Shown here: one piece after another, positions 7,685 to 16,017 of the stretch
Numbering within the stretch: the stretch's first letter is position 1
How the letters are laid out: the number at the start of each line of letters is the position of its first letter
Assembly (NCBI RefSeq): GCF_900116295.1
Contig: NZ_FPAF01000002.1
Span: 412,592 to 476,591 of the forward strand
DNA length: 64,000 nucleotides
Direction of reading: 5' to 3'
Origin: Bacillus sp. 103mf
GTDB lineage: Bacteria; Bacillota; Bacilli; Bacillales; Bacillaceae_G
Notes under the pieces: generated by a model
Told to the model about the DNA's origin: nothing
The model's input: only the letters and a program-made list of their open reading frames with translations
Databases searched by the model: none
Made by a program: the position numbers and the translations under genes

Positions 7685-10045
7685 TTACGAAGCTTTCTTT
7701 AAATCAATTTGCGCAAGCACTGGATCATGGTCACTCATACGACCGTGTTCTTCCATAACGTTTGAATTTAAATGAACTGGATCAACAATTGTATGCGGTG
7801 CAATGTTATTCGTTACGAAAATGTGATCTAATACTTGTGCATTTCCATCATGAATATATGTGTAACGATTTTCTTGTGGAACTGTTTCAAGCATTTCTTT
7901 CATAATGTCGCCTTTTAATGCTTGCATTGGTTTTGAGAAGTCGAAGTCGTTCATATCGCCAAGGGCAACAACCGGTGCGTTTGCATGTCGTCCTTGAATG
8001 CCTTTTACGAAACCATTTACTTCCTCAGCAAGCTGCACGCGTTTTGCTTCACTTTTTAATACAAGCGGCTGGATTTTTCCAAATGGCGATGCATCTCCTA
8101 ATTTAGAGTTTAAATGATTGGAAATAACAACGATATTTTGCCCTTGGAATGTAAACTCAGCAGCTAACGGCTTACGTGTGTCGTCAAATAATGCATTATT
8201 TTGTCCAATTCGTACAACGTTTTTCTCAAGTAAAACTGGTTTTTGTGCTAATTTCACGCGAGATGGATTATAGAAGAAACCAACGCGAATATTCGCTCCT
8301 GGCGCACCGCCATCTTTATTATTTTCTGGTGCAATTTCTACATACTCATACTTTGGTCCGCGAATTTCTTGAATCGCATCAATTAAGCGCTTTGCACTAA
8401 GCGATGCATCTGTTGTGCCATCATTCATTGTTCCATTGTTATCTTGCATTTCTTGAACACCAATAATATCTGGCATTTTTAAATTGTATTTAATAGCGTA
8501 AGCAAGACGTCTTACTTTCTCATCGGACGTTTCTTTTTTATTCGCTGAGAAGTTCTCAATATTATATGTTGCAATTGTTAGTTTATCAAGGCGCGGTTGA
8601 ATGTTTGCACCAAGTTGTTTAAATCCGCCGTCTTGCAGTGCTGGAAGCTCTGCAATTGGGGAAATGCGATAATTTCCGTAATCATAACCAACGATACCCG
8701 TTACATCTCCAAGAAGTTGATCCCCTGATTTTGCTACATAATTACGTGCAACTTTAATAGAGAGGCGCTCTGGATTTGCATTGTCAGCTTTCAGCAGCGG
8801 CGTTCCGAATTTTGTCGTTACTTTCTGGCTGCCATTCGCAGTTGTTACATATAAATTACCATTTTTTTGCGGTCCAACGACTTTTGGCTGCGGCACTGTT
8901 ACAAGCATGCCTTCTAAACTTTCATAAAAATCAATTGCATCTTCTGCTGGATCGAAAATGCCAAATCCATCATTATCAATAATTGTATCTGGTATTTTCA
9001 CACCATTTTCCCCTAATACAACTGCTTCAGGTAATTTTTGATTACTCTCTTTCACGATAACGTACTTTGCTTTAATTTCTGTAATCGATAAATCTGTATC
9101 AAAACGATCTGCATATCCTTGTCCGATAAACTCTTCCACTTGTCCATCGACAGAAACGAGATCACCTACTTTTACGCCGCTATCTTTTTTATAAACATAA
9201 ATCCCTTCTGACGTAGCTGGATCTTCATCAGATTGCGGGTCTTGCATATAAAATCCAGATTTATCTACTTGTGTCACAATACCAGTAACCGCTTTCACAT
9301 CTTTTCCATTATAAGAAGAAATATGAGATTTCCCTTGAATATCGTGAATACGAACTGGTTCATTTTTTATCATTGTAAACGAGAATGTCGCGATATTAGA
9401 ATTTTCAAATCCCTCTTTCACAGCAATTGCTTTAATGACACTATTTTCATTCAGTATAATTTGTTCATTATAGCGAATACTTTGAGACGTTGGATTTGAC
9501 CCATCTAACGTGTAATAGATGGTAGCACCTTCTGCTCTAGTTGATAATGTTACTGCTGTTCCCTTTTCTACTTCGCCACCGTTTGGACTAGCAATGACAT
9601 CGCTTACTTTTTGAGTTTCTTTATCTTGAAACGCATAAGCTGTAACCGCCTTTAGTCCTGGGCTACTAAAATAACTATCTAACGTACCTGTTAGACGCAC
9701 TTTTTTCCCCATATTTTCTGGATGATCTTTTACATTCACTGCTTTACGAACTTCACCTATCGGCAGCTGAACAGGCATAATTTTATCAGCGTTCACTTCA
9801 TCTGGAGAAGCGGCAATTGCAACGTTTGTATCTCCAAATTTCGCTGGTTCTTTCGTATATTTACCTGCATTTTGTGTGTATCCAACAATATACCCTTCTA
9901 CAGCTGCTTGTTTCTTACCTTGCTGCTGAAACAACTGAATTGCTTCATCGACAGTTAACACTTGTTCCTGTTCGGCCTTTGCTACAATATCCACTGCTAG
10001 TAAAACAAATACAAATGAAAAAAAGATAATTGCTAGTTTTTTCAA
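7685..10045 (-). CDS. Secreted endonuclease/exonuclease/phosphatase-family nuclease
   Basis: About 786 residues from a TTG start at 10045, chosen because AGGGGGAGG lies 5-6 bases upstream; the ATG at 10075 has no ribosome site. Residues 1-25 are a signal peptide. Domains in order: a DUF6359-like OB region (about 30-140), a chitobiase-like beta domain (YYTLDGSNPT, about 150-220), OB-fold segments (about 235-470) and a C-terminal endonuclease/exonuclease/phosphatase domain (about 485-780). The last has ATYNIENF, ALGDMNDFDF, LDHIFVTNN and SDHDP, which carry the metal-binding Asn, Glu, Asp and His of this superfamily. It resembles secreted Bacillus nucleases such as YhcR/YurI-type enzymes. Likely role: degrading extracellular DNA or RNA for nutrients. 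No partner genes are linked. Confidence 0.88.
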   Translation of the reverse strand: MKKLAIIFFSFVFVLLAVDIVAKAEQEQVLTVDEAIQLFQQQGKKQAAVEGYIVGYTQNAGKYTKEPAKFGDTNVAIAASPDEVNADKIMPVQLPIGEVRKAVNVKDHPENMGKKVRLTGTLDSYFSSPGLKAVTAYAFQDKETQKVSDVIASPNGGEVEKGTAVTLSTRAEGATIYYTLDGSNPTSQSIRYNEQIILNENSVIKAIAVKEGFENSNIATFSFTMIKNEPVRIHDIQGKSHISSYNGKDVKAVTGIVTQVDKSGFYMQDPQSDEDPATSEGIYVYKKDSGVKVGDLVSVDGQVEEFIGQGYADRFDTDLSITEIKAKYVIVKESNQKLPEAVVLGENGVKIPDTIIDNDGFGIFDPAEDAIDFYESLEGMLVTVPQPKVVGPQKNGNLYVTTANGSQKVTTKFGTPLLKADNANPERLSIKVARNYVAKSGDQLLGDVTGIVGYDYGNYRISPIAELPALQDGGFKQLGANIQPRLDKLTIATYNIENFSANKKETSDEKVRRLAYAIKYNLKMPDIIGVQEMQDNNGTMNDGTTDASLSAKRLIDAIQEIRGPKYEYVEIAPENNKDGGAPGANIRVGFFYNPSRVKLAQKPVLLEKNVVRIGQNNALFDDTRKPLAAEFTFQGQNIVVISNHLNSKLGDASPFGKIQPLVLKSEAKRVQLAEEVNGFVKGIQGRHANAPVVALGDMNDFDFSKPMQALKGDIMKEMLETVPQENRYTYIHDGNAQVLDHIFVTNNIAPHTIVDPVHLNSNVMEEHGRMSDHDPVLAQIDLKKAS

Positions 10046-10205
10046 AGAAATCCTCCCCCTACATGTTTTTCTCAATGCCTAGCATGTCTATCATAGCAGA
10101 GTTCTTTATAAAGGACATTATATTTATATATAAATTTACAAAAAATTAACTTCCTATCAGCCAATTAAATTTTTTGTATTCAAGTAACCTTTGCACTACA
10201 ATCTC

Positions 10206-10266
10206 TTGTTATTCCAATCATAGTAATTTATACTATTAAGTGTGCATGGTGTGTATGATGTGTATG
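10206..10266 (+). promoter_or_regulatory. Sigma-A promoter and triple 9-bp repeat before GntR-ABC operon
   Basis: TTGTTA (10206-10211), a 17-bp spacer and TATACT (10229-10234) form a good vegetative promoter. Directly downstream, over the expected start site, are three tandem 9-bp units: GTGTGCATG, GTGTGTATG and ATGTGTATG (10240-10266). These could be the operator of the GntR protein encoded next. Confidence 0.65.
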
Positions 10267-10302
10267 TTTAACCATAACAATTATTAACAAAGAGGGTGTC
10301 TA

Positions 10303-10686
10303 ATGAAAATTATCTTAAACAATGTATCAGATCAGCCTTTATACCAGCAGATAAAAGATCAGATTAAAACTTCCATTTTTAATAATGAACTTAAAGAAGG
10401 AGAACAACTTCCTTCAATCCGTTCATTGGCCAGCGATCTACATGTGAGTGTCCTCACTACGAAAAGGGTCTATGCTGAGCTAGAAGCTGAAGGATTTATT
10501 ATTACTAGAGTTGGTAAAGGATCCTATGTGGCACCTGAAAATTTAGAGATGTTAATGGAATCTAAGCGTCACATGGTGGAAGTTAAGCTAACAGAAGTCT
10601 GTAAAATGGCTCAAAATTTAGGAATAAATAAAGATGATCTTCATTCGATGCTGGACTTAATTTTAGAGGAGGAGAATGAAAAGTGA
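10303..10686 (+). CDS. GntR-family regulator, YtrA type
   Basis: 127 residues: an N-terminal GntR winged helix (PSIRSLASDLHVSVLTTKR, about residues 34-52) and only a short C-terminal tail, as in the YtrA subfamily that controls ABC transporters. Start ATG 10303 follows GAGGGTGTCTA. The gene overlaps the next one by four bases (stop TGA inside GTGA), so it is the first gene of a three-gene operon with an ATPase and a permease. It probably represses its own operon through the 9-bp repeats at 10240-10266. The effector is unknown; YtrA-type systems often respond to cell-wall-active antibiotics, which is only an analogy here. Confidence 0.88.
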   Translation: MKIILNNVSDQPLYQQIKDQIKTSIFNNELKEGEQLPSIRSLASDLHVSVLTTKRVYAELEAEGFIITRVGKGSYVAPENLEMLMESKRHMVEVKLTEVCKMAQNLGINKDDLHSMLDLILEEENEK

Positions 10687-11549
10687 ACCCTGTTTTAGAG
10701 GTTAACAACTTAAATAAAGCTTATGACCATTTTTCCTTAAAAAACATTTCGTTTTCACTACATGAAGACTGTATTACAGGCTTTATCGGTATTAACGGTT
10801 CTGGGAAAACCACCACGATTAAAGCAATCTTAGGCCTCATTTTGAAGGAATCTGGAAAAATCAATTTTCTAGGCAAAAATATGGATGATATTGAAAGAAA
10901 GGCAAAAAACAAGATTGGTATTGTATTAGATGAGGGATATTTCTATGAAGAGTTAACATTGAAAGAAATGAAAAATGTGATTGCCCCTAGCTACACTGAA
11001 TGGGACGAATCAATTTTCTTAGCTTACATAAAACAGTTTCATTTAAATTTAGATCAGAAAATTTCCACCTTATCAAAAGGCATGCGAATGAAGTATGCAG
11101 TTGCTTTAGCACTCTCCCACCATGCAGATTTATTGATTATGGATGAACCAACAAGTGGCTTAGATCCATTAGTACGAAGGGAATTGATGGATATTCTCCT
11201 CGACTTTGTGAAGAAGCCTGGAAAAAGTGTGTTTTTTTCAACTCATATCACCTCTGATTTGGATAAAATCGCCGACATGATCATCTTAATTGATGACGGT
11301 AGAATCTTACTTAATGAAGGGAAAGATGAGTTGATAGATACACATGCACTAGTAAAAGGAGACAATCACTTCATTAATGAACAAACTCAAAAACTTTTTT
11401 TAACTTTACATCAATCAAAGTACGGATTTGAAGGGATTACAAATAAAAAAGAGGAAGTACGGCGCACTATGCCTGATGTATTGATGGAAAGACCAACGAT
11501 AGAAGACATTATGCTTACTTATATCGGAGGTAATAACAATGCTAATTAA
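10683..11549 (+). CDS. ABC transporter ATP-binding protein
   Basis: 288 residues. GTG start at 10683 overlaps the GntR stop and follows GGAGGAGAATG. The nucleotide-binding domain is complete: Walker A GINGSGKTTT, signature LSKGM, Walker B LLIMDEPTSGLDP and switch His in FFSTHITSD. The C-terminal 70 residues are an extension typical of YtrB-like and antibiotic-export ATPases. It pairs with the permease downstream, whose start it overlaps by 11 bases. The substrate cannot be told from sequence. Confidence 0.9.
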   Translation: MNPVLEVNNLNKAYDHFSLKNISFSLHEDCITGFIGINGSGKTTTIKAILGLILKESGKINFLGKNMDDIERKAKNKIGIVLDEGYFYEELTLKEMKNVIAPSYTEWDESIFLAYIKQFHLNLDQKISTLSKGMRMKYAVALALSHHADLLIMDEPTSGLDPLVRRELMDILLDFVKKPGKSVFFSTHITSDLDKIADMIILIDDGRILLNEGKDELIDTHALVKGDNHFINEQTQKLFLTLHQSKYGFEGITNKKEEVRRTMPDVLMERPTIEDIMLTYIGGNNNAN

Positions 11550-12174
11550 CCTTGTAATAAAAGATTTTATGCTAATTAAAAAGTATTGCTTAGTCTTATT
11601 CATTTTTACTGCCATTGCTCCTATTTATATTTCTTCACAAATAGGCGACGGCGGTCTAGTCAGCTTCCTCTTAACAACAATTCTAGTGGAGTATATTTTG
11701 TTTGGTACAGTATCTAAATTTGAAGATAAATATAAAGGAGCGGCTTTGCTTTGTGCGACTCCATATACAAGAAGTGCATTTGTAAAGGCAAAATATCTCT
11801 TTATTTTTGTAATTTTCATTTCTATCGTCATGATTCATATTATCACATCTATTATTGTTCCATCCGGCATAGAAACATTAAACATTCATACCCTTGGAAT
11901 AACGTTTTTAATTCTTAGTATACTATTTGGAATACTAATCCCTGTTCAATTTAAATTTGGTTATGACAAAACAAAACTCATTTCTTTTTTTGTTATCTTT
12001 TTAACGCCATTTCTCCTCCCTACTCTTATAAAGGGAATACAATCGAATCATATTCATTTTACAATTACATTTCCACAAATCATTCAAGCATGGGCCCCTT
12101 GCTTCATTTCGCTAGTCATTGGGGTTGTTTCAATGATTATATCTCTAAACATATACGCAAAAAAGGATTTATAA
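11539..12174 (+). CDS. ABC-2 type permease subunit
   Basis: 211 residues with about six hydrophobic segments and no catalytic motif, as expected for an ABC-2 membrane subunit. The ATG at 11539 follows GGAGGTAATAACA inside the end of the ATPase gene, so translation is coupled. It is the last gene of the GntR-ATPase-permease operon; a hairpin at 12216-12240 closes it. It probably forms a homodimeric channel with two copies of the ATPase. Confidence 0.85.
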   Translation: MLINLVIKDFMLIKKYCLVLFIFTAIAPIYISSQIGDGGLVSFLLTTILVEYILFGTVSKFEDKYKGAALLCATPYTRSAFVKAKYLFIFVIFISIVMIHIITSIIVPSGIETLNIHTLGITFLILSILFGILIPVQFKFGYDKTKLISFFVIFLTPFLLPTLIKGIQSNHIHFTITFPQIIQAWAPCFISLVIGVVSMIISLNIYAKKDL

Positions 12175-12215
12175 TTAGATAAAAAATATAATAGAGACAC
12201 CATACAACTACAAAA

Positions 12216-12240
12216 AGCATCCCTTCTCCAAAGGGATGCT
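12216..12240. terminator. Shared terminator between ABC operon and hemY
   Basis: Stem AGCATCCCTT/AAGGGATGCT with loop CTCCA. The minus strand continues into TTTTTGTAG (stronger, for hemY); the plus-strand tail is weaker. Confidence 0.8.
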
Positions 12241-12247
12241 CCTCTTA

Positions 12248-13672
12248 TTACGCCATTAACTCTTTTTGATTTGTTTGTTCTAAATAAGACAATACATACT
12301 TTACGGCAGCTTCGCCTTGATCAATACAATCTGGCAATCCAGCACCGGCATACGAGCTTCCTGCTAAGTAAATACCCGGTAATTCTTCGTTCATGAACTG
12401 CTTTAACGTTTTCATACGCTGTTGATGACCAACTGTATATTGCGGCATCGCTTCTTTCCAGCGGCTAACAACTGCAAATTCTGGCTCAGCTGTTATATCC
12501 ATTGTCTTTTGCAAGTCTTCTAACACGACGCGAACCATTTCTTCATCTGTTTGTTCCACAATTGCTTCATCACCGGGACGCCCAACGTAACAGCGCAGGA
12601 GTACTTTTCCTTCTGGCGTTGTATGCGGCCATTTTTTATGTGTCCACGTACATGCTGTAATCGTAAAATCACTATTGCGTGACACAAGAAACCCCGTTCC
12701 TTCAATGTCACGCTGAATCGCTTCTTTTGGAAATGCTAATGCTACATTCGCAACTGATGTTGATGGAATGTTACGGAAGAAGTGGAACTGTTTATACTGA
12801 GAAAACATCGATGGCAGCCATTTGTGAGATGCGGCCATTACAACTGCATCTGCTTCTATTTGTTTTCCATTGCTAAGCGTAATGTTATAGCGGTCATCGA
12901 TCTTTATGATTTTTTCAACACGCGTCCCTTTCATAACTGTTCCATCTTCTAATCGCTCTTCAATCCCATCAACAATAGATTGTAAACCTGTTTTTAACGT
13001 TAAAAAGATTCCTTTTGTTTTTGCCTTTGCATCCTTTGGCTGTTTCGGTGCCAATGTACGCATACCGAGCGAAATGCTGCGATACTTTTGCTCTACTTGA
13101 TAGAACTGCGGGAACGTTGCCATTAAACTCATCTGATCAATATCACCAGCATAAATACCTGATAACAATGGCTCAATCAAATTTTCAACTACTTCATTTC
13201 CTAAACGGCGACGGAAAAATTGACCGAGCGATTGATCTGATACCGGTTTAGAACGAGGCAGTACAAAGTCAAGTCCTGCACGGAGCTTTCCGATAGGAGA
13301 AAACAACCCGGAAAATACAAATGGTGTAATTTGCGTTGGAATTCCCATCATCGAACCACTTGGAATGCTGTGCAATCGATTATTCACAAGTACAAACGAT
13401 TTCCCTGTTGCATTATTCACAAGTTGATCACCAAGTTGTAATTCACGTGCTAACCTTGCCGCACTCTCTTTCCGTTCTAAGAACGAATCCGGGCCACGTT
13501 CAATTGTATATCCATCTTTTCTAAATGTTTTAATTTTCCCGCCAAGCCTTCCTGATGCTTCAATAAGCATTGTGTCAATCGGCAAACTTTGTTCCCGAAT
13601 TTCTTTTTGCAAGTAATATGCTGTTGTTAAGCCGGAAATCCCGCCGCCTATAATCACTATCTTCTTTTTCAC
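12248..13672 (-). CDS. hemY: Coproporphyrinogen/protoporphyrinogen oxidase
   Basis: About 474 residues. GTG at 13672 is preferred: AGGAGG lies 8 bases upstream and the protein then opens with KKKIVIIGGGISGL, the FAD-binding dinucleotide fold. The upstream ATG at 13708 would overlap hemH and lacks a ribosome site. The C-terminal FAD motif (YLAGSSYAGAGLPDCIDQG) is present. In Firmicutes this enzyme (HemY/CgoX) oxidises coproporphyrinogen III to coproporphyrin III in the coproporphyrin-dependent haem pathway. It is third in the minus-strand hemE-hemH-hemY cluster, as in B. subtilis, 22 bases after hemH. Confidence 0.95.
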   Translation of the reverse strand: MKKKIVIIGGGISGLTTAYYLQKEIREQSLPIDTMLIEASGRLGGKIKTFRKDGYTIERGPDSFLERKESAARLARELQLGDQLVNNATGKSFVLVNNRLHSIPSGSMMGIPTQITPFVFSGLFSPIGKLRAGLDFVLPRSKPVSDQSLGQFFRRRLGNEVVENLIEPLLSGIYAGDIDQMSLMATFPQFYQVEQKYRSISLGMRTLAPKQPKDAKAKTKGIFLTLKTGLQSIVDGIEERLEDGTVMKGTRVEKIIKIDDRYNITLSNGKQIEADAVVMAASHKWLPSMFSQYKQFHFFRNIPSTSVANVALAFPKEAIQRDIEGTGFLVSRNSDFTITACTWTHKKWPHTTPEGKVLLRCYVGRPGDEAIVEQTDEEMVRVVLEDLQKTMDITAEPEFAVVSRWKEAMPQYTVGHQQRMKTLKQFMNEELPGIYLAGSSYAGAGLPDCIDQGEAAVKYVLSYLEQTNQKELMA

Positions 13673-13694
13673 GACTGCTTCCTCCTTCCCTGCT

Positions 13695-14630
13695 TTATGA
13701 AACTGCACTCCACTTTTTCATGACAACATCTGCTAAACAAGAAATAAATGGGGCCTTTGCATTTGGCATTTCTGGGCGATAATAGTTTGCTTGAATTTCT
13801 TCTGTGACAATTTTACATTCAATGTCATTGTCATATAATACTTCTAAATGATCAGCAACAAAGCCAACGGGTGCATATACAAAGGATGTGTATCCATATT
13901 TCTCATGCAACTGGCGTGTTAAATCCTGTACATCCGGCCCAAGCCATGGATCTGGCGTATTACCAGCACTTTGCCAGCCTATTGCATAGTTTTCTACTCC
14001 AGCTCCGCGTGCAATATAATCAGCCGTTTCACTTAATTGCTCTGGATACGGATCTCCAAGTGTAATGATTTTCTCCGGTAAACTATGTGCAGATACGATA
14101 AGGACCGCTTGTTCACGTTCATCAGCTGTCATCTTTTCATATATTGCTTTCACTTGGTTCACCCAATAATCAATAAATTTTGGTTCTTTATACCAACTAT
14201 CAATACCGTGAATTTGTAAGCCGCCAAGTTTATCAGCTTCTTCTTGTGCTCGTCCGATATAAGACTTCACGCTGAAAGTAGAATAGTGCGGCGCAAGAAC
14301 GATCGCAATTGCATCTTCAATTCCATCTTCGTGCATCTTCTTCACAGCATCTTCAATAAATGGCTCAATATGTTTTAAGCCGAGATACATTTTAAACTCC
14401 ACGTCATCTTGCATTTCATTTAAATATGCTTCTAACTTTTCCGCTTGTTCAAGTGTGATCTTCGCAAGAGGCGAAATCCCGCCAATTGCTCTGTATCGTT
14501 CTGTTAAGTCTTCTAACATTTCCACACTTGGCGTTTTGCCGCGGCGAATGTGTGTATAATAACGTTCGATATCCTCTTCTTTATACGGCGTTCCATATGC
14601 CATCACAAGTAAACCGATTTTCTTTTTCAT
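13695..14630 (-). CDS. hemH: Coproporphyrin ferrochelatase
   Basis: 311 residues. Start ATG 14630 ([15 protein letters not shown]) follows GGAGAAGCCCAT; the longer frame from 14675 overlaps hemE and has no ribosome site. Ferrochelatase features: LLVMAYGTP at the N-terminus, the active-site His in [10 protein letters not shown] (about residue 183) and a conserved Glu in [16 protein letters not shown]. It inserts Fe2+ into coproporphyrin III in Firmicutes (HemH/CpfC), between HemY and the final decarboxylase. Spacing of 13 bases from hemE shows one operon. Confidence 0.95.
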   Translation of the reverse strand: MKKKIGLLVMAYGTPYKEEDIERYYTHIRRGKTPSVEMLEDLTERYRAIGGISPLAKITLEQAEKLEAYLNEMQDDVEFKMYLGLKHIEPFIEDAVKKMHEDGIEDAIAIVLAPHYSTFSVKSYIGRAQEEADKLGGLQIHGIDSWYKEPKFIDYWVNQVKAIYEKMTADEREQAVLIVSAHSLPEKIITLGDPYPEQLSETADYIARGAGVENYAIGWQSAGNTPDPWLGPDVQDLTRQLHEKYGYTSFVYAPVGFVADHLEVLYDNDIECKIVTEEIQANYYRPEMPNAKAPFISCLADVVMKKWSAVS

Positions 14631-14643
14631 ATGGGCTTCTCCT

Positions 14644-15690
14644 TTACTTCGCCAACTGTTCTCTTGAATAGTCATGTATGAATGCAGTCATCTGTTTTAA
14701 CGTTTCTGGATTCACCTCTGGGAAAACACCATGTCCTAAGTTAAATACGTAACCTGGCTGTTTCATTCCCTCATCTAAAATCGCTTTTACATGCGTTTCA
14801 ATCACATTCCACGGTGCAAGTAAAATAGATGGGTCTAAATTTCCTTGCACAGCCTTTTGAATGCCGCGAGCACGCGCCTCTTCAATCGGCAGGCGCCAGT
14901 CCAAACCGACAACATCAAGCGGCAGATCATGCCATTCATTTGCTAAATGACTCGCTCCAACGCCGTGCATAATAAGTGGTACATTCATCGGACGAAGCTC
15001 TGTGAAAATGCGCTCCATTGCTGGTTTAATATATAAACGGTAATCCGTCACACTTACTGTGCCAACCCAGGAATCGAAAATTTGAATTGCTTTTGCGCCG
15101 GCGTTAATTTGCGCTTTTAAATACGTAATTGTCATATCTGCAAGCTTATCCATTAGCGCAAACCATGCTTTTGGCTCCGCATACATAAACGCTTTCGTTT
15201 TATGATAATTACGAGACGGACCGCCTTCAATCATATAACTCGCTAACGTAAACGGCGCTCCTGAAAATCCGATTAACGGGACATCAAGCATTTCCGTTGT
15301 TAATAAGCGAATCGTATCAAGCACATATGAAACGTCTTCTTCTGGGTGAATTTCCCCTAATTTTTCGACATCTTGAAGCGAACGAATCGGATTATCAATT
15401 ACAGGTCCGATTCCAGATTTAATCTCTACGTCCACACCGATCGATGGAAGCGGTGACATAATATCTTTATATAAAATAGCAGCGTCAACATTATATTGAT
15501 CAACAGGCAGCTTCGTTACATAGGCACAAAGCTCTGGTTGATGTGTAATTTCAAACAAAGAATACTTTTCTTTAATCTTTCTGTATTCTGGCTGAGAACG
15601 ACCTGCTTGGCGCATATACCATGCTGGTACATAATCCGTGCGTTCTCCTCTGCATGCTTTTAAAAATGTTTCATTGATTTGTCGTACCAA
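14644..15690 (-). CDS. hemE: Uroporphyrinogen decarboxylase
   Basis: 348 residues. The start at 15690 is a TTG codon after AGGGGGACAAGG. The family motif [16 protein letters not shown] is at residues 22-37, and [17 protein letters not shown] and [11 protein letters not shown] are also present, all typical of HemE. It decarboxylates uroporphyrinogen III to coproporphyrinogen III. It is the first gene of hemE-hemH-hemY. A structured repeat lies 45-200 bp upstream (15735-15889) and may be part of its leader. Confidence 0.95.
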   Translation of the reverse strand: MVRQINETFLKACRGERTDYVPAWYMRQAGRSQPEYRKIKEKYSLFEITHQPELCAYVTKLPVDQYNVDAAILYKDIMSPLPSIGVDVEIKSGIGPVIDNPIRSLQDVEKLGEIHPEEDVSYVLDTIRLLTTEMLDVPLIGFSGAPFTLASYMIEGGPSRNYHKTKAFMYAEPKAWFALMDKLADMTITYLKAQINAGAKAIQIFDSWVGTVSVTDYRLYIKPAMERIFTELRPMNVPLIMHGVGASHLANEWHDLPLDVVGLDWRLPIEEARARGIQKAVQGNLDPSILLAPWNVIETHVKAILDEGMKQPGYVFNLGHGVFPEVNPETLKQMTAFIHDYSREQLAK

Positions 15691-15734
15691 ACCCTTGTCC
15701 CCCTTTTTCTAATACAGCTAACGAACCCTATCCT

Positions 15735-15889
15735 TTTTATCCCGTATTAACGGCCAATACCTCCCCCGCTCCCTCCTCAAAATTGTAAGGAATCCAAAGA
15801 AGATAAGCGGGGGAGAACTGCTGGCATGCGCCCGATTGGCGATAGCTTCCCATCAGCATGTAATCCCTATCGCTGGAAGCTTCACTTTA
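15735..15889 (-). repeat. Structured leader-like repeat, copy 1 (upstream of hemE)
   Basis: Reading on the minus strand the element opens with TAAAGTGAAGCTTCC, contains a hairpin CTCCCCCGCT...AGCGGGGGAG, and ends CGGGATAA, 45 bases before hemE. Related copies are at 34594-34690, 55915-56072 and (short, other strand) 47378-47432. It fills most of the pbpF-hemE gap; no gene is visible there. Related repeats are part of the bcr series described for the B. cereus group, though I cannot name the number. Confidence 0.65.
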
Positions 15890-16017
15890 CCTTTTCTTAC
15901 TATACAATTAGTGAAAACAAAATGCACAACATTATGTACGATGTTCATGAAATTGACACAAACATATGGTAATACTCTGCTTTTTTTAGAACATTCTCAT
16001 TATAACACAAGCTGAAA

